Below are positions 19,415 to 28,217 of a DNA stretch of 64,000 nt, piece after piece. Below the pieces are notes generated by a model. That model was not told the origin of the DNA. It did not search any database and saw only the letters and a list, made by a program, of their open reading frames with translations. Position 1 is the first letter of the stretch; each line of letters starts with the position of its first letter. The position numbers and the translations under genes were made by a program. Origin of the DNA: Streptomyces sp. HD (GTDB lineage: Bacteria > Actinomycetota > Actinomycetes > Streptomycetales > Streptomycetaceae); NCBI RefSeq assembly GCF_028369295.1, contig NZ_JAQMYP010000038.1, positions 38,800 to 102,799 on the forward strand, in the 5' to 3' direction.

Positions 19415-20569
19415 CTAGCCGAGCGCCTGCTGGAGGTCCTCCAGGAGATCGTCGACGTTCTCGATGCCCACGGAGAGGCGTACGAGGTCCCCGGGTACCT
19501 CCAGGGCCGAGCCGGCCGCGGACGCGTGCGTCATACGCCCCGGGTGCTCGATGAGGGACTCCACACCGCCCAGGGACTCGCCGAGCGTGAACACCTTGGC
19601 GCGGTTGCAGACCTCGACGGCCGCCTCCTCACCACCGGCGACCCGGAAGGAGACCATGCCGCCGAACGTCCGCATCTGCTTGGCGGCGACCTCGTGACCG
19701 GGGTGGTCGGGCAGCCCCGGGTAGAGAACGCTCGTCACGCGCGCGTGCCGGGTCAGCATGTCGGCGATCTTCGTGGCGTTCTCGCTGTGCCGGTCCATGC
19801 GCACCGACAGCGTCTTGGTGCCGCGCAGCACCAGCCAGGAGTCGAAGGGCCCGGCGACCGCGCCCATCGCGTTCTGGTGGAACGCCAGCTCCTCGCCGAG
19901 TGCCTCGTCACCGACGATCAGCGCGCCGCCGACGACGTCCGAGTGGCCGCCCATGTACTTGGTCAGGGAGTGCACCACCACGTCGGCACCCAGGGACAGC
20001 GGCTGCTGCAGGTACGGCGTGGCGAAGGTGTTGTCGACGACGAGCTTCGCGCCCGCGTCCCGGGTGATCTGGGCGACGGATGCGATGTCGGTGATGCCGA
20101 GCAGCGGGTTGGAGGGGGTCTCCACCCACACGGCCTTGGTCTTCGGGGTGATGGCGGCCCGTACCGCGGACGGATCGCTGGTGTCGGCGACCGACCACTC
20201 CACCCCCCACCGGGACACGACCTTCGCGAAGAGGCGGAACGTACCGCCGTACGCGTCATTGGGGATGACCACATGGTCGCCGGGGCTGAGCAGCGTACGC
20301 AACAGGCAGTCCTCGGCCGCCAGTCCGGACGCGAACGCAAGGCCGCGACGGCCGCCCTCCAGGGCGGCGAGGTTCTCCTCCAGGGCGGTCCTGGTCGGGT
20401 TGGCGCTACGGCTGTACTCGTAGCCGCCGCGCAGACCGCCGACGCCGTCCTGCTTGTAGGTCGAGACCTGATAGATGGGCGGGACGACCGCGCCGGTGAG
20501 CGGGTCCGCCGTGTTGCCCGCGTGGATGGCGAGCGTCTCGAAGTGCTGACTGATGTGCCTGTCACTCAT
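19415..20569 (-). CDS. metB: Cystathionine gamma-synthase
   Basis: 384 aa, PLP fold-type I Cys/Met metabolism enzyme. The N-terminal ETLAIHAG, the YSRSANPTR substrate loop and the PLP lysine in HSLTKYMGGHSDVVGG are all present, as is the C-terminal LGESLGGVESLIEHP. It joins cysteine to an activated homoserine to form cystathionine, and in actinomycetes may also run the gamma-lyase direction, so the label gamma-synthase/lyase is safest. The ATG at 20569 begins MSDRHISQHFETLA. It is transcribed away from the TPR-like gene at 20750. Confidence 0.92.
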   Translation of the reverse strand: MSDRHISQHFETLAIHAGNTADPLTGAVVPPIYQVSTYKQDGVGGLRGGYEYSRSANPTRTALEENLAALEGGRRGLAFASGLAAEDCLLRTLLSPGDHVVIPNDAYGGTFRLFAKVVSRWGVEWSVADTSDPSAVRAAITPKTKAVWVETPSNPLLGITDIASVAQITRDAGAKLVVDNTFATPYLQQPLSLGADVVVHSLTKYMGGHSDVVGGALIVGDEALGEELAFHQNAMGAVAGPFDSWLVLRGTKTLSVRMDRHSENATKIADMLTRHARVTSVLYPGLPDHPGHEVAAKQMRTFGGMVSFRVAGGEEAAVEVCNRAKVFTLGESLGGVESLIEHPGRMTHASAAGSALEVPGDLVRLSVGIENVDDLLEDLQQALG

Positions 20570-20749
20570 GGGAACCGAGCGTAGTCCGCGAACGGAGCGG
20601 ATGCCGCCGGGCAAATGCGCCGACCGAGCCGACCGGACTGGCTGAGATGCCAGGGCCGGCCCCGGGAAGCCCTCCCCCCACAGAACCCTTTCTCCACAGC
20701 CTCCCGACCTCGTTCGCCATTTGTCAGCGGCGTCTGGAACGCTGGAGCC

Positions 20750-21868
20750 ATGGAGATTCTCTGGGTCCTGATCGCGCTCGTGATGCTCGGCTTTGTGGTA
20801 CTGCCGTTCATGAGGCGCAGGCGGGGCATGATCGAGCAGGTCCCGCCGGGCCACCCGGACGCCGCGGACCCGGCGAACTACGGCTTCGTACGGCAGGAGG
20901 AGCTGGACATCCGCATGCCCGGCCCCGACCAGGACCTGCTGGACGTCCTGGACCTGGTCCAGCGCACCCAGGACTACCACGCGGCCTCGCAGCTGCTGGC
21001 CGGCACCGAGGCGGAGGGCGAGCTGCGCTGGCAGCGGGTGCAGGCCTTCGCCGGCGCCGCGTCGCTGGAGCTGAGGCAGCGGCCGGGCGGGGTCGCCGAG
21101 TCTCCCGGCGGGCAGTGGCTGCGGGTGTGGCGGGCCGAGCAGGCCAAGGACGCGGGCGGCGCGGCCGTACACGCGGAGTTCCTCGTCCAGCAGGCGTGGC
21201 GCACGGCGACGCCGGGCACGGACGAGTTCCGGATCATCATGGAGGAGGCGAGGTCGGCGTGCGGCGATGCCGCGCTGCTCGCCCCCGGTGACCCGATCCC
21301 GTACATCATCGAGCTGTCGGTGGCCCGTGGACTGGCCTACCCGCGGGCGGAGTTCGAGCAGCTCTGGCTGAAGATCCTGGACCGCGCCCCGGCCCACATG
21401 GGCGCACATCTGGCGGCCCTGCACTACTGGTGCGAGAAGTGGCACGGCTCCCGCCAGCTGGCCACCGAGTTCGCGGAAGCGGCGGCGGCCCGCGCGCCCC
21501 AGGGCTCCCTCCTCGCCGCCATGCCGCTCTTCGCCGTCTTCGAGCACCTGCCCGAGGTGAACCTGGTCAGCGGCTTCTACCGGAGCGAGGTCGTGACGAA
21601 GGCGATCCACGGCGCGCTGTTCGCGGTGCACGCGGCCCGCCCCGACGACCCGATGCTGGCCCATGTGCGCCATCTGCTGATCTTCTTCCTGGTGCGCGGC
21701 GAACGCTGGGCGGAGGCCATGGACCAGCTGATACACGTCGACGGCCATGTCGGCGCCCTCCCCTGGACCCTGTCCGCCGACCCGGCCGCGGAGTTCGCGG
21801 TGTACCGCGCGCTGGCGGTGGCCGGCTACGAGGCGAACGGCGGCAGCCCGGCGACGCTGCCGCACTGA
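20750..21868 (+). CDS. Membrane-anchored alpha-helical protein, paralog of the gene at 23799 (DUF4034-like)
   Basis: 372 aa. The first 18 residues form a membrane helix (MEILWVLIALVMLGFVV) followed by a basic stop-transfer RRRRG, so most of the protein is cytoplasmic. The rest looks like an all-helical repeat domain with the phrase ALHYWCEKWHGSRQLATEFAEAA, which recurs almost unchanged in the protein encoded at 23799. YWCEKW proteins of this kind resemble DUF4034, of unknown function. The ATG at 20750 has TGGAG upstream. It lies 200 bases before the M48 protease gene, which has its own candidate promoter. Confidence 0.8.
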   Translation: MEILWVLIALVMLGFVVLPFMRRRRGMIEQVPPGHPDAADPANYGFVRQEELDIRMPGPDQDLLDVLDLVQRTQDYHAASQLLAGTEAEGELRWQRVQAFAGAASLELRQRPGGVAESPGGQWLRVWRAEQAKDAGGAAVHAEFLVQQAWRTATPGTDEFRIIMEEARSACGDAALLAPGDPIPYIIELSVARGLAYPRAEFEQLWLKILDRAPAHMGAHLAALHYWCEKWHGSRQLATEFAEAAAARAPQGSLLAAMPLFAVFEHLPEVNLVSGFYRSEVVTKAIHGALFAVHAARPDDPMLAHVRHLLIFFLVRGERWAEAMDQLIHVDGHVGALPWTLSADPAAEFAVYRALAVAGYEANGGSPATLPH

Positions 21869-21979
21869 GCTGCGTATCGCCCACTGCACCGCGATCGCCC
21901 CGCTCAACCGTGGTAACGCCCTGCTCGACCGCGTAACGCTCCGCTGAACCGCGTACACGCCCCCGGACCAGAATCCGCG

Positions 21980-22009
21980 TTGCCGCACCGACCTGCGCTG
22001 AGGCATACT
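21980..22009 (+). promoter_or_regulatory. Candidate promoter of the M48 protease gene
   Basis: TTGCCG (21980-21985) and CATACT (22004-22009) are separated by 18 bases and lie 57 bases before the ATG at 22067. This implies the protease can be expressed independently of the upstream paralog gene. Confidence 0.4.
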
Positions 22010-22066
22010 CCGCTTCCCCCCACACGAGTTCGTCATGTCCATTTCTAGTGGGGGGACTTGCCCAAA

Positions 22067-23665
22067 ATGGGGGCAACTCTGCGCGCGGTGCGCGCTCTCG
22101 TCCTGCTCGCCGGGTTCTATCTGCTCGGTTTCGTGATGCTCGGCGCGCTCGTCGCCGTCGACTGGGCCGTCGCCAAGGGCGGTGTCGGCGGTGTCACCGC
22201 CAAGGTGTGGATCGTCAGCGCGCTGCTGGCGATCCCCATCGTGCAGGGCATGTTCGCGCTGCGCACGCCCAAGGACGAGCCGCTGCCGGGCCTGTCCGTG
22301 ACCGAGCGGCAGGAACCCGAACTCTGGGCGGCCGTACGGGAACTGGCCGAGCAGACGGGTACCCGCGCGCCCGACGAGATCCTGCTGACCCCGGACGTCA
22401 ACGCGGCCGTGTCCGAGGACGCGACGTTCCTCGGCCTCAAGCCCGGACGGCGCCGCATGTACATCGGGCTGCCGCTGATGGCAGGGCTCAGCGAACCGCA
22501 GTTGCGGTCCGTCCTGGCCCATGAGTTCGGGCACTACACGCACCACGACACCCGCCTCGCCGCGATCACCCTGCGCGGCCGCCTCCAGGTGATGCGCACC
22601 GTCGCCAGCCTGCACGAGCGGTCCCGCAAGAAGGTCGCCAAGGAGGAGGCCAAGCAGGAGAAGAAGAACGCCAAGCGGCTCGCCAAGGGCAAGAAGGCGG
22701 GCTCGGTCGACGCCGGGTCGGCGGGCCTGAGCTACCGTCTCGCCGCCAGGCCGTTCCTCTGGTACGGCACCTTCTACCTGCGCGCCTCCCAGGGCGTGGG
22801 CCGCCGCCAGGAGCTCGCCGCCGACCTGGCCGCCGCACGCATCGCCGGCCGCGACGCCACCGCGTCCGCGCTGCGCGAGATACCCGTCCTGGACGCCGCC
22901 CAGGGCTTCTACATGCAGTCCTACGCCACCCTCGGCACCGGCGCCGGACTGCTGCCGCCACCCGGCGAGGTCTTCGGCGGACTGCGCCATCTGCTGGCCG
23001 GGCGCGCCGAGGAACTGGACGAGATGCGGCAGGCGCTGCCGGAGGAGGAGCAGTCGCCGTACGACTCCCACCCGCCCATCGCCGAGCGCATCGCCCGGAT
23101 CGAGCAACTCCCCGACGACGGCCGCACACTCACCGGCGCCCGCCCCGCGCTCTCCCTGCTAGCCGACCCCGCCCAGGCGTTCACGGCGCTGGAACAGGCC
23201 GCGCTCACCCCCGAGGCACATCAGTTGCGCCGGGTCGCCGACTGGCCCCAGCTGGTGAACGAGTCGATGCTCTGGCACGCCGACCAGGACACCGAGCCGC
23301 TGCGCACGGCCGTCACCGAGGTGAACGGCGGCGACGGCTCCCTGACCGCCGTCCTGGACGCCGTCGACGCGGGCAAGCTGTGGCAGGTGGCCGACCGGCT
23401 CCCCAAGTCGCAGGAGGCGCAGTCCGCCACGGGCCGCGCCGCCCGCGAGTTCGCGCGCCCCCAGGTGCGCGCCCGCCTCTCCCGCATGGTCGTCGCCGAC
23501 CTCGCCCGCCGGGGCCGGGCCCACTGGGAGCTGTCCTGGACGGACGCGGCACGGCTGCGCCTGCCGGACGGCTACGAGGAGGAGCTGAAGCAGGCGCTGG
23601 ACGCGGCGGTGACGGACGTACCGGACACGCGGGAACTGCGCCGACTGCTGGCACAGGCGAGCTGA
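22067..23665 (+). CDS. M48-family membrane metalloprotease
   Basis: 532 aa. Two N-terminal membrane helices (about 8-30 and 45-62) precede the zinc protease domain with HEFGH at 152-156 and the third ligand in ELAAD (Glu249). A long Lys-rich insert (about 180-215, repeated KK/EEAK) follows the active-site helix, and a predicted helical C-terminal domain of 200 residues completes the protein. It belongs with HtpX/Ste24-like enzymes that clip membrane or misfolded proteins. The ATG at 22067 is preferred over a TTG at 22058 that sits on the GGGGGA ribosome site. It is flanked by two paralogous membrane-tethered helical proteins, suggesting a protease with two adaptor or substrate proteins. Confidence 0.88.
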   Translation: MGATLRAVRALVLLAGFYLLGFVMLGALVAVDWAVAKGGVGGVTAKVWIVSALLAIPIVQGMFALRTPKDEPLPGLSVTERQEPELWAAVRELAEQTGTRAPDEILLTPDVNAAVSEDATFLGLKPGRRRMYIGLPLMAGLSEPQLRSVLAHEFGHYTHHDTRLAAITLRGRLQVMRTVASLHERSRKKVAKEEAKQEKKNAKRLAKGKKAGSVDAGSAGLSYRLAARPFLWYGTFYLRASQGVGRRQELAADLAAARIAGRDATASALREIPVLDAAQGFYMQSYATLGTGAGLLPPPGEVFGGLRHLLAGRAEELDEMRQALPEEEQSPYDSHPPIAERIARIEQLPDDGRTLTGARPALSLLADPAQAFTALEQAALTPEAHQLRRVADWPQLVNESMLWHADQDTEPLRTAVTEVNGGDGSLTAVLDAVDAGKLWQVADRLPKSQEAQSATGRAAREFARPQVRARLSRMVVADLARRGRAHWELSWTDAARLRLPDGYEEELKQALDAAVTDVPDTRELRRLLAQAS

Positions 23666-23798
23666 CCGGCCGCCTGCTCCCACCGCCTACTACTCACCCC
23701 TGCCGCCCCCCTCCTCTCTCCCCTCCTCTCCCCCCCCCGCTACACACTTCCGCGCTACTCACCCCCTACAACTCACCGCTCAAGGACGCAGAAACCCC

Positions 23799-24920
23799 AT
23801 GAGTCACATCCTCCCGATCGCACTGATCCTCTTCGCGATCTACTCCTGGTACCGCACACGCAAGAAGTCCGCCCCCAACAGGGCCGGCGGATCCGTACGC
23901 AACCGGGACCTGCCGAAGGCCGCCGCCGAGCTGGGCTTCCTGCCCGGCGAGCAGTTGGACACCGAACGGGCCTACGCCCCCGACCCGCGGATCACGGCCG
24001 TCAAGGAGGCCGTGCGGGGCGGGGACTGGAAGGCCGCCGCGCAGTTCCTGGCCGAGGCAGGGCGGGACTGGCAGGAGCGCGACCGGCGCTCCAGTGTGCT
24101 GGCCTCGGAGGCTGTCAAGGACGACTCCTGGCTGCTGGCGTGGCGCGCGGAGCGGTCGGAGGACGACCCCGACGTGGCGCTGGTACTCGCCGAGTCGCTG
24201 ATCTATCTGGCCTGGGAGGTGCGGGGCTCGGCGACCGCGAACCACACGACGCGGGAGCAGTTCGCCGGTTTCCACCGGATCCTGGACGAGGCCCGTGAGG
24301 CGTGCGCGCACGCGCAGGCGCTGGCGGGGGACGACCCGTGCCCGTTCATCGTGGAGATACCGCTGGCCAAGGGCCTGGGCTACCCGCACGAGCGGTTCGA
24401 GGAGATCTGGGCCGAGATCGTCAGGCGCGACCCGCACCACCTGGCCGCGCACACCTCCGCGCTCCAGTACTGGTGCGAGAAGTGGCGCGGCTCGCACGAA
24501 CTGGCTCAGTCCTTCGCCCGGTCCGCGGCGGAGAAGGGGGCGCCGGGCCAGTTGCTGAGCCTGCTGCCGCTGGAGGCGTACTTCGAGTACGAGATCCAGC
24601 ACGACGAACTCGAACAGGACGAGTTCTACAAGCGCCCGGAGATCGTCGCCGCGGTCGACGCCGCCCTGGTCGACGTGGCGGCCGCGGCGGCCGAGAACCC
24701 GGACGACTGGCGGCTCGCGCAGATCCGCCATCTGCTGGCCAGCCTGCTGTTCTGGCAGGACAGGTACGAGGCGGCGGTCGAGCAGTTCCGGCTGGTGGAC
24801 GGTTACATCGACGCCGTGCCGTGGGCGTACCGCGGTGGCCGGGACGCGAAGATCGAGGCCTATGTGCAGCAGCGGGACTACAGCGCGGCGCAGGTGGTGA
24901 AGGCGCGGGGCGGAATCTGA
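23799..24920 (+). CDS. Membrane-anchored alpha-helical protein, paralog of the gene at 20750 (DUF4034-like)
   Basis: 373 aa. One N-terminal membrane helix (MSHILPIALILFAIYSW) and a basic flank (RTRKK) precede a cytoplasmic helical domain. It shares with the protein encoded at 20750 the overall length, topology and the segment LQYWCEKWRGSHELAQSFARSA, plus RQIRHLL-type and VDGYI.AVPW elements near the end. The two therefore arose by duplication. The ATG at 23799 follows a pyrimidine-rich leader. A hairpin terminator lies at 24952-24975. Function unknown; the M48 gene between the copies is the best clue. Confidence 0.8.
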   Translation: MSHILPIALILFAIYSWYRTRKKSAPNRAGGSVRNRDLPKAAAELGFLPGEQLDTERAYAPDPRITAVKEAVRGGDWKAAAQFLAEAGRDWQERDRRSSVLASEAVKDDSWLLAWRAERSEDDPDVALVLAESLIYLAWEVRGSATANHTTREQFAGFHRILDEAREACAHAQALAGDDPCPFIVEIPLAKGLGYPHERFEEIWAEIVRRDPHHLAAHTSALQYWCEKWRGSHELAQSFARSAAEKGAPGQLLSLLPLEAYFEYEIQHDELEQDEFYKRPEIVAAVDAALVDVAAAAAENPDDWRLAQIRHLLASLLFWQDRYEAAVEQFRLVDGYIDAVPWAYRGGRDAKIEAYVQQRDYSAAQVVKARGGI

Positions 24921-24951
24921 GGTGGTGGCCGTACGTTGAAGGGCGGGCTGC

Positions 24952-24975
24952 CCGGTGGGGGCGTGCCCCCACCGG
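24952..24975 (+). terminator. Hairpin after the second DUF4034-like gene
   Basis: A ten-base perfect stem (24952-24961 with 24966-24975) with the loop CGTG lies 31 bases after the stop at 24920 and before the msrA ribosome site. There is no T run. Confidence 0.55.
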
Positions 24976-25044
24976 CGTACCGCAGCCGTCGCCCCGGCCC
25001 GTGAGGTCCGCAAGGTTCCCGAGGCCCGCGAGGAAGGAAGCCTC

Positions 25045-25758
25045 ATGCTCTTCGGCCGTACGCCCGTCCTGCCCACCCCCGAGCAGGCGCTGAAGGGCCG
25101 TCCGGAACCGGCCTTCACGGTCCCCGACCGCCACACGGTCCTCGGCAACCCCCTTCTCGGCCCCTACCCCGAGGGCCTGGAGGTCGCCGACTTCGGCCTG
25201 GGCTGCTTCTGGGGTGCCGAGCGCAAGTTCTGGCAGCTTCCGGCGGGCGTGTGGACGACCCTGGTCGGCTATCAGGGCGGGCACACCGAGAACCCCGCCT
25301 ACGAGGAGGTCTGCTCGGGCCTGACCGGCCACACGGAGGTCGTCCGCGTGGTCTTCGACCCGAGCGTGATCTCGTACGAACGCCTTCTGAAGACCTTCTG
25401 GGAGTCCCACGACCCCACGCAGGGCTTCCGCCAGGGCAACGACGTCGGCACGCAGTACCGCTCGGCGATCTACACCCACACCCCGGACCAGGCCCGCACG
25501 GCCGAGACCTCCCGCAAGTCGTACCAGCAGGTCCTGACGGGCTCCGGCTACGGCACGATCACCACGGAGATCCTTCCGGTGGAGGGCAGGACCTTCTATC
25601 CGGCCGAGGGATATCACCAGCAGTACCTGGACAAGAACCCGGCCGGATACTGCGGCATCGGCGGGACGGGGGTCGAGCTGAGGACCCCGTTCGAGACGAA
25701 CTGGGGCGCCTCGTGCCCCACGGGGGTCGCACCCGCGCCGGATACTGCAGAACAGTAG
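25045..25758 (+). CDS. msrA: Peptide methionine-(S)-sulfoxide reductase, long form
   Basis: 237 aa. The catalytic GCFWG stands in GLGCFWGAERKFWQL, about 55 residues in, after an N-terminal extension (LFGRTPVLPTPEQALKGR) like that of the roughly 210-230-residue MsrA class. The conserved TGHTEVVRV, QGNDVGTQYRSAIY and a C-terminal GYCGIGGTG with a recycling cysteine are present. It reduces the S-epimer of methionine sulfoxide in proteins using thioredoxin. The ATG at 25045 has GGAAGGA upstream and fits the family start. A second, shorter MsrA of a different subtype is encoded at 29247. Confidence 0.93.
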   Translation: MLFGRTPVLPTPEQALKGRPEPAFTVPDRHTVLGNPLLGPYPEGLEVADFGLGCFWGAERKFWQLPAGVWTTLVGYQGGHTENPAYEEVCSGLTGHTEVVRVVFDPSVISYERLLKTFWESHDPTQGFRQGNDVGTQYRSAIYTHTPDQARTAETSRKSYQQVLTGSGYGTITTEILPVEGRTFYPAEGYHQQYLDKNPAGYCGIGGTGVELRTPFETNWGASCPTGVAPAPDTAEQ

Positions 25759-25839
25759 GTCTGCAAGTGCGCCCACCAAGCGGTGTCCGCAATGATCGCG
25801 GCTCCGAGTACGTGGCCACCTGAAGAGTCGGCGACGTGT

Positions 25840-26263
25840 TCAGCCGGTGGCTCGTGGGGTGTCCAGGGATCGGGCGAAATCGGCGAGCGGGTGGAAGTCG
25901 TCCTCACGTAGGCCCACCCGCGGGTTGACGTGGTGCAGCAGCCCCGACCCGCGATGGTGGGCGGTTACGTACGTCTGATCCAGCTCGCTCTGTTCGTCGT
26001 CCACCCAGGCGAAAGGACGGCCGTTGGCGTAGTCCACCAGTGGACCGGTCTTCCAGTGGACTCCGTCAGGACGTTCTTGGAGCAAGACGTCACCGAAGTC
26101 GACGAAGGGAAGTTCCGGAAGGCCGAGCTCCGGTGCGATCCACCGGTTGGCGTCGGCCATCCATGTGGTGGCCGTGGTGTAGCCGTCGGGACGCTACTCC
26201 GGCTTGGCTGCACAGGGGTTGAGCGGCCCGTCCACATCGAGGAACAGCAGTGGTCGGTTCATG
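25840..26263 (-). pseudogene. Decayed HAD-like phosphatase (Streptomyces HAD-domain family)
   Basis: Reading from the ATG at 26263 gives MNRPLLFLDVDGPLNPCAAK, with the DxDG nucleophile motif of HAD enzymes, then an in-frame TAG at 26194-26196. The same frame continues RPDGYTTATTWMADANRWIA and runs to the stop at 25840 through WKTGPLVDYANGRPFAWVDD and HVNPRVGLREDDF, the conserved C-terminal part. From memory, intact relatives carry roughly 30-40 further residues between GYTT and the ATTW element, so there seems to be an internal deletion as well as the stop. An ATG at 26160 could still give a 106-residue fragment without the catalytic aspartates. Confidence 0.75.
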
Positions 26264-26396
26264 GTTTCCCCCGGGTTTTACTCACTGTCGACTGCCCCCC
26301 GAGAAGCGTATCCGCAGAGATCGTCTCGGCATTGGGCCGCCCTGAGTGATGATCATGACGTGGGTGTGCTCACGGCATCGGAACCGCTTCTCTCGG

Positions 26397-27314
26397 TCAG
26401 TGGCAGTCGTAGCGGTGCGCATGCGGGAGATCGGGGCACTGACGGCAGAGGAAGACGTACAGGCCCCCTGCGTCCCCGATCTCCAGTTCCGGCCCGATGG
26501 CGTCGAAGACCGCCTGGGCCGCTGGAGCGTCCCACGTCGGTTGTGTCGTTCCGGGTTCGTGCTCATCCAGCGGGAGCCAACGTCCATAGGCCGGCTCGCC
26601 CGTAATGCTGAACAGGTGCTCCATGCGGTGGCCCCGGCCGCAGTGCGGCCAGTCGGGGCTCTGAGTCCAGGCCGGATATCCACCCACCTTGTTCTGCAGA
26701 GCACTCGCCGTCTCCGTGTACCAGAACCCGTACCGGTCCTGGAGTTCTTCGAGGCGGGGGCGCAGGGCCGTCAGCAGCTCATCGGGGAGGTCATAGCCCG
26801 GGTACTCGATCGCGGGAGTGGGACAGACCGTGCAGGGACGAGGAACGAGGTCATCGTCGTACTCACCCTCGCCGGGCGCGGGGACGTCGCGCAGCAACCC
26901 CGCCGCAACCATCTGGGCCTCGTTGCGCCAGAACAGCTTCGGCAGTACCGCTCCGGCAAGATCCTCCTCATGGATGAGGGCACACCAGAGCAACTGCACC
27001 ACATCCGTTCCCTGAGGAAAATCCAACCAGGGAACGTCACGGGCGAAGAGCTGGATCACCGGCACCATGGGCACCGCACCGGGCTTTGACTGCTCCCAGA
27101 GGGCGCTGCCGGTGCCGTAGGCCCAATGCCCAGCCTGCGCACAGTACGGCCATGGTTCGTCAGCCGGCCAGAGCAAGGGACCGCCCATGGAACTGTCACG
27201 AACGCCGGGCTCCCCGCTCCTCGGATACAGCAAGATCGTCTCCTTGGCGAAGCCTGCGAACTCCGGTATCAGCTCCGCTATGTCGAACAGTGGCGGGGGA
27301 AGCTTTCGGGGCAC
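26397..27314 (-). CDS. DUF1963-family protein
   Basis: 305 aa from a GTG at 27314 with GGAGG nine bases ahead. The family pattern is seen in GGPLLWPADEPWPYC near the start, the CTVCPTPAIEYPGYDLPDEL segment, and VGGYPAWTQSPDWPHCGRGH in the C-terminal half, followed by GDAGGLYVFLCRQCPD. DUF1963 proteins (YwqG-like) have no settled function. Several CxxC pairs suggest a metal site, but that is inference. It follows the decayed HAD gene on the same strand by transcription order, with about 130 bases between them. Confidence 0.82.
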   Translation of the reverse strand: MPRKLPPPLFDIAELIPEFAGFAKETILLYPRSGEPGVRDSSMGGPLLWPADEPWPYCAQAGHWAYGTGSALWEQSKPGAVPMVPVIQLFARDVPWLDFPQGTDVVQLLWCALIHEEDLAGAVLPKLFWRNEAQMVAAGLLRDVPAPGEGEYDDDLVPRPCTVCPTPAIEYPGYDLPDELLTALRPRLEELQDRYGFWYTETASALQNKVGGYPAWTQSPDWPHCGRGHRMEHLFSITGEPAYGRWLPLDEHEPGTTQPTWDAPAAQAVFDAIGPELEIGDAGGLYVFLCRQCPDLPHAHRYDCH

Positions 27315-27489
27315 GGTGTGAAACCTCCAAGGACGAGCATGCCGGCAGGGCGCTGGGCGACATACGCCCGAGCACTGGCAGAGCAGAGTCACATGCGACA
27401 ACAGGCTCGGCGGCACCGGGGTGTCCTGCCCGATCGGTGTGGCGTCGGCCGAGGGACGGGCAGCGGACTCGACAGAGGCCGGTGAGGCT

Positions 27490-27520
27490 TTGACCTTGAC
27501 ACGGTGAGAAGGACTTCACT
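27490..27520 (+). promoter_or_regulatory. MerR-type promoter with 19-base spacer and operator
   Basis: TTGACC (27490-27495) and TTCACT (27515-27520) are separated by 19 bases, the overlong spacing typical of promoters activated by MerR proteins. The spacer overlaps an imperfect palindrome, CCTTGACAC then one base then GTGAGAAGG (27494-27512), matching at 7 of 9 positions. A MerR-family gene lies in the same operon, so autoregulation is the simplest reading. Confidence 0.6.
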
Positions 27521-27541
27521 GCCTTCAAGGAGGTGGTCCCG

Positions 27542-28213
27542 ATGACCGTGACGAGACAGCACACCCTTGCGATACGAGTGCTCCATGGCCTGGCGGACGG
27601 CCGTTCGTCCGTGCGGCTGCGGGCGGCTCTGGCGGTCGGCAGCGCGCCGGAGCCGCGCTTCGTCGACAAGCTCATCGAGCGATGCGCGATCGAGCCCGAG
27701 TTCTTCGTCCGCTCCATGCTGACCTGGGCGCTCACCTGCCATCCGGTGTCCATGACGCTCCCGAAGCTGCTCCGCGAAGTCCGCTCGGAGCGTGCGCAGG
27801 CACGGAGCCAGGCTCTGCACACACTGTCCAAGATCGGCGACCGGCAGGCGTGGCCGGCGATCACACGGGCGCTCCTGACCGACGTCGACGACGAGGTGGC
27901 TCGGAGCGCCTGGCGGGCCGCGGTCGTGCTCGTGCCGGAGGGCGAGGAGCCCGGGTTGGCGGCGGTGCTGGCGACGCAGCTCGGGCGCGGTGAGCGGGAG
28001 ACGCAGCTGAGTCTCAGTCTGGCGCTGGCCGCGCTGGGTGAGGTCGGTCTGCCGGCTCTGCGTGCTGCGACGACGGCCCCCGACCTGCGTGTGCGCGCCC
28101 ACGCACACGCCACGGAACGGCTGCTGCGCGACCCCGACGCCGGATTCGAGTTGGCGATCGAGGAGGCGAAACGCGTCGTGGTCCTCGACGGGTCCGGCCC
28201 GGAGGGACGATAG
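27542..28213 (+). CDS. HEAT-repeat protein
   Basis: 223 aa built almost wholly of HEAT/PBS-lyase-type helical repeats (for example GRSSVRLRAALAVGSA, HTLSKIGDRQAWPAITRALLTDVDDEVARSAW, ALGEVGLPALRAAT). No signal peptide, membrane segment or catalytic motif is seen. The ATG at 27542 has AAGGAGG eight bases upstream; a GTG at 27533 overlaps that site and was rejected. The next gene, a MerR regulator that itself ends in HEAT repeats, starts four bases after this stop. The two proteins probably interact or derive from a common HEAT module. Confidence 0.85.
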   Translation: MTVTRQHTLAIRVLHGLADGRSSVRLRAALAVGSAPEPRFVDKLIERCAIEPEFFVRSMLTWALTCHPVSMTLPKLLREVRSERAQARSQALHTLSKIGDRQAWPAITRALLTDVDDEVARSAWRAAVVLVPEGEEPGLAAVLATQLGRGERETQLSLSLALAALGEVGLPALRAATTAPDLRVRAHAHATERLLRDPDAGFELAIEEAKRVVVLDGSGPEGR

Positions 28214-28217
28214 GCAG

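Noticed and set aside
19415..23107. 1230-codon minus-strand frame containing metB
   Set aside because: Only 19415-20569 is metB; the upstream part is antisense to the protease region and lacks protein features.
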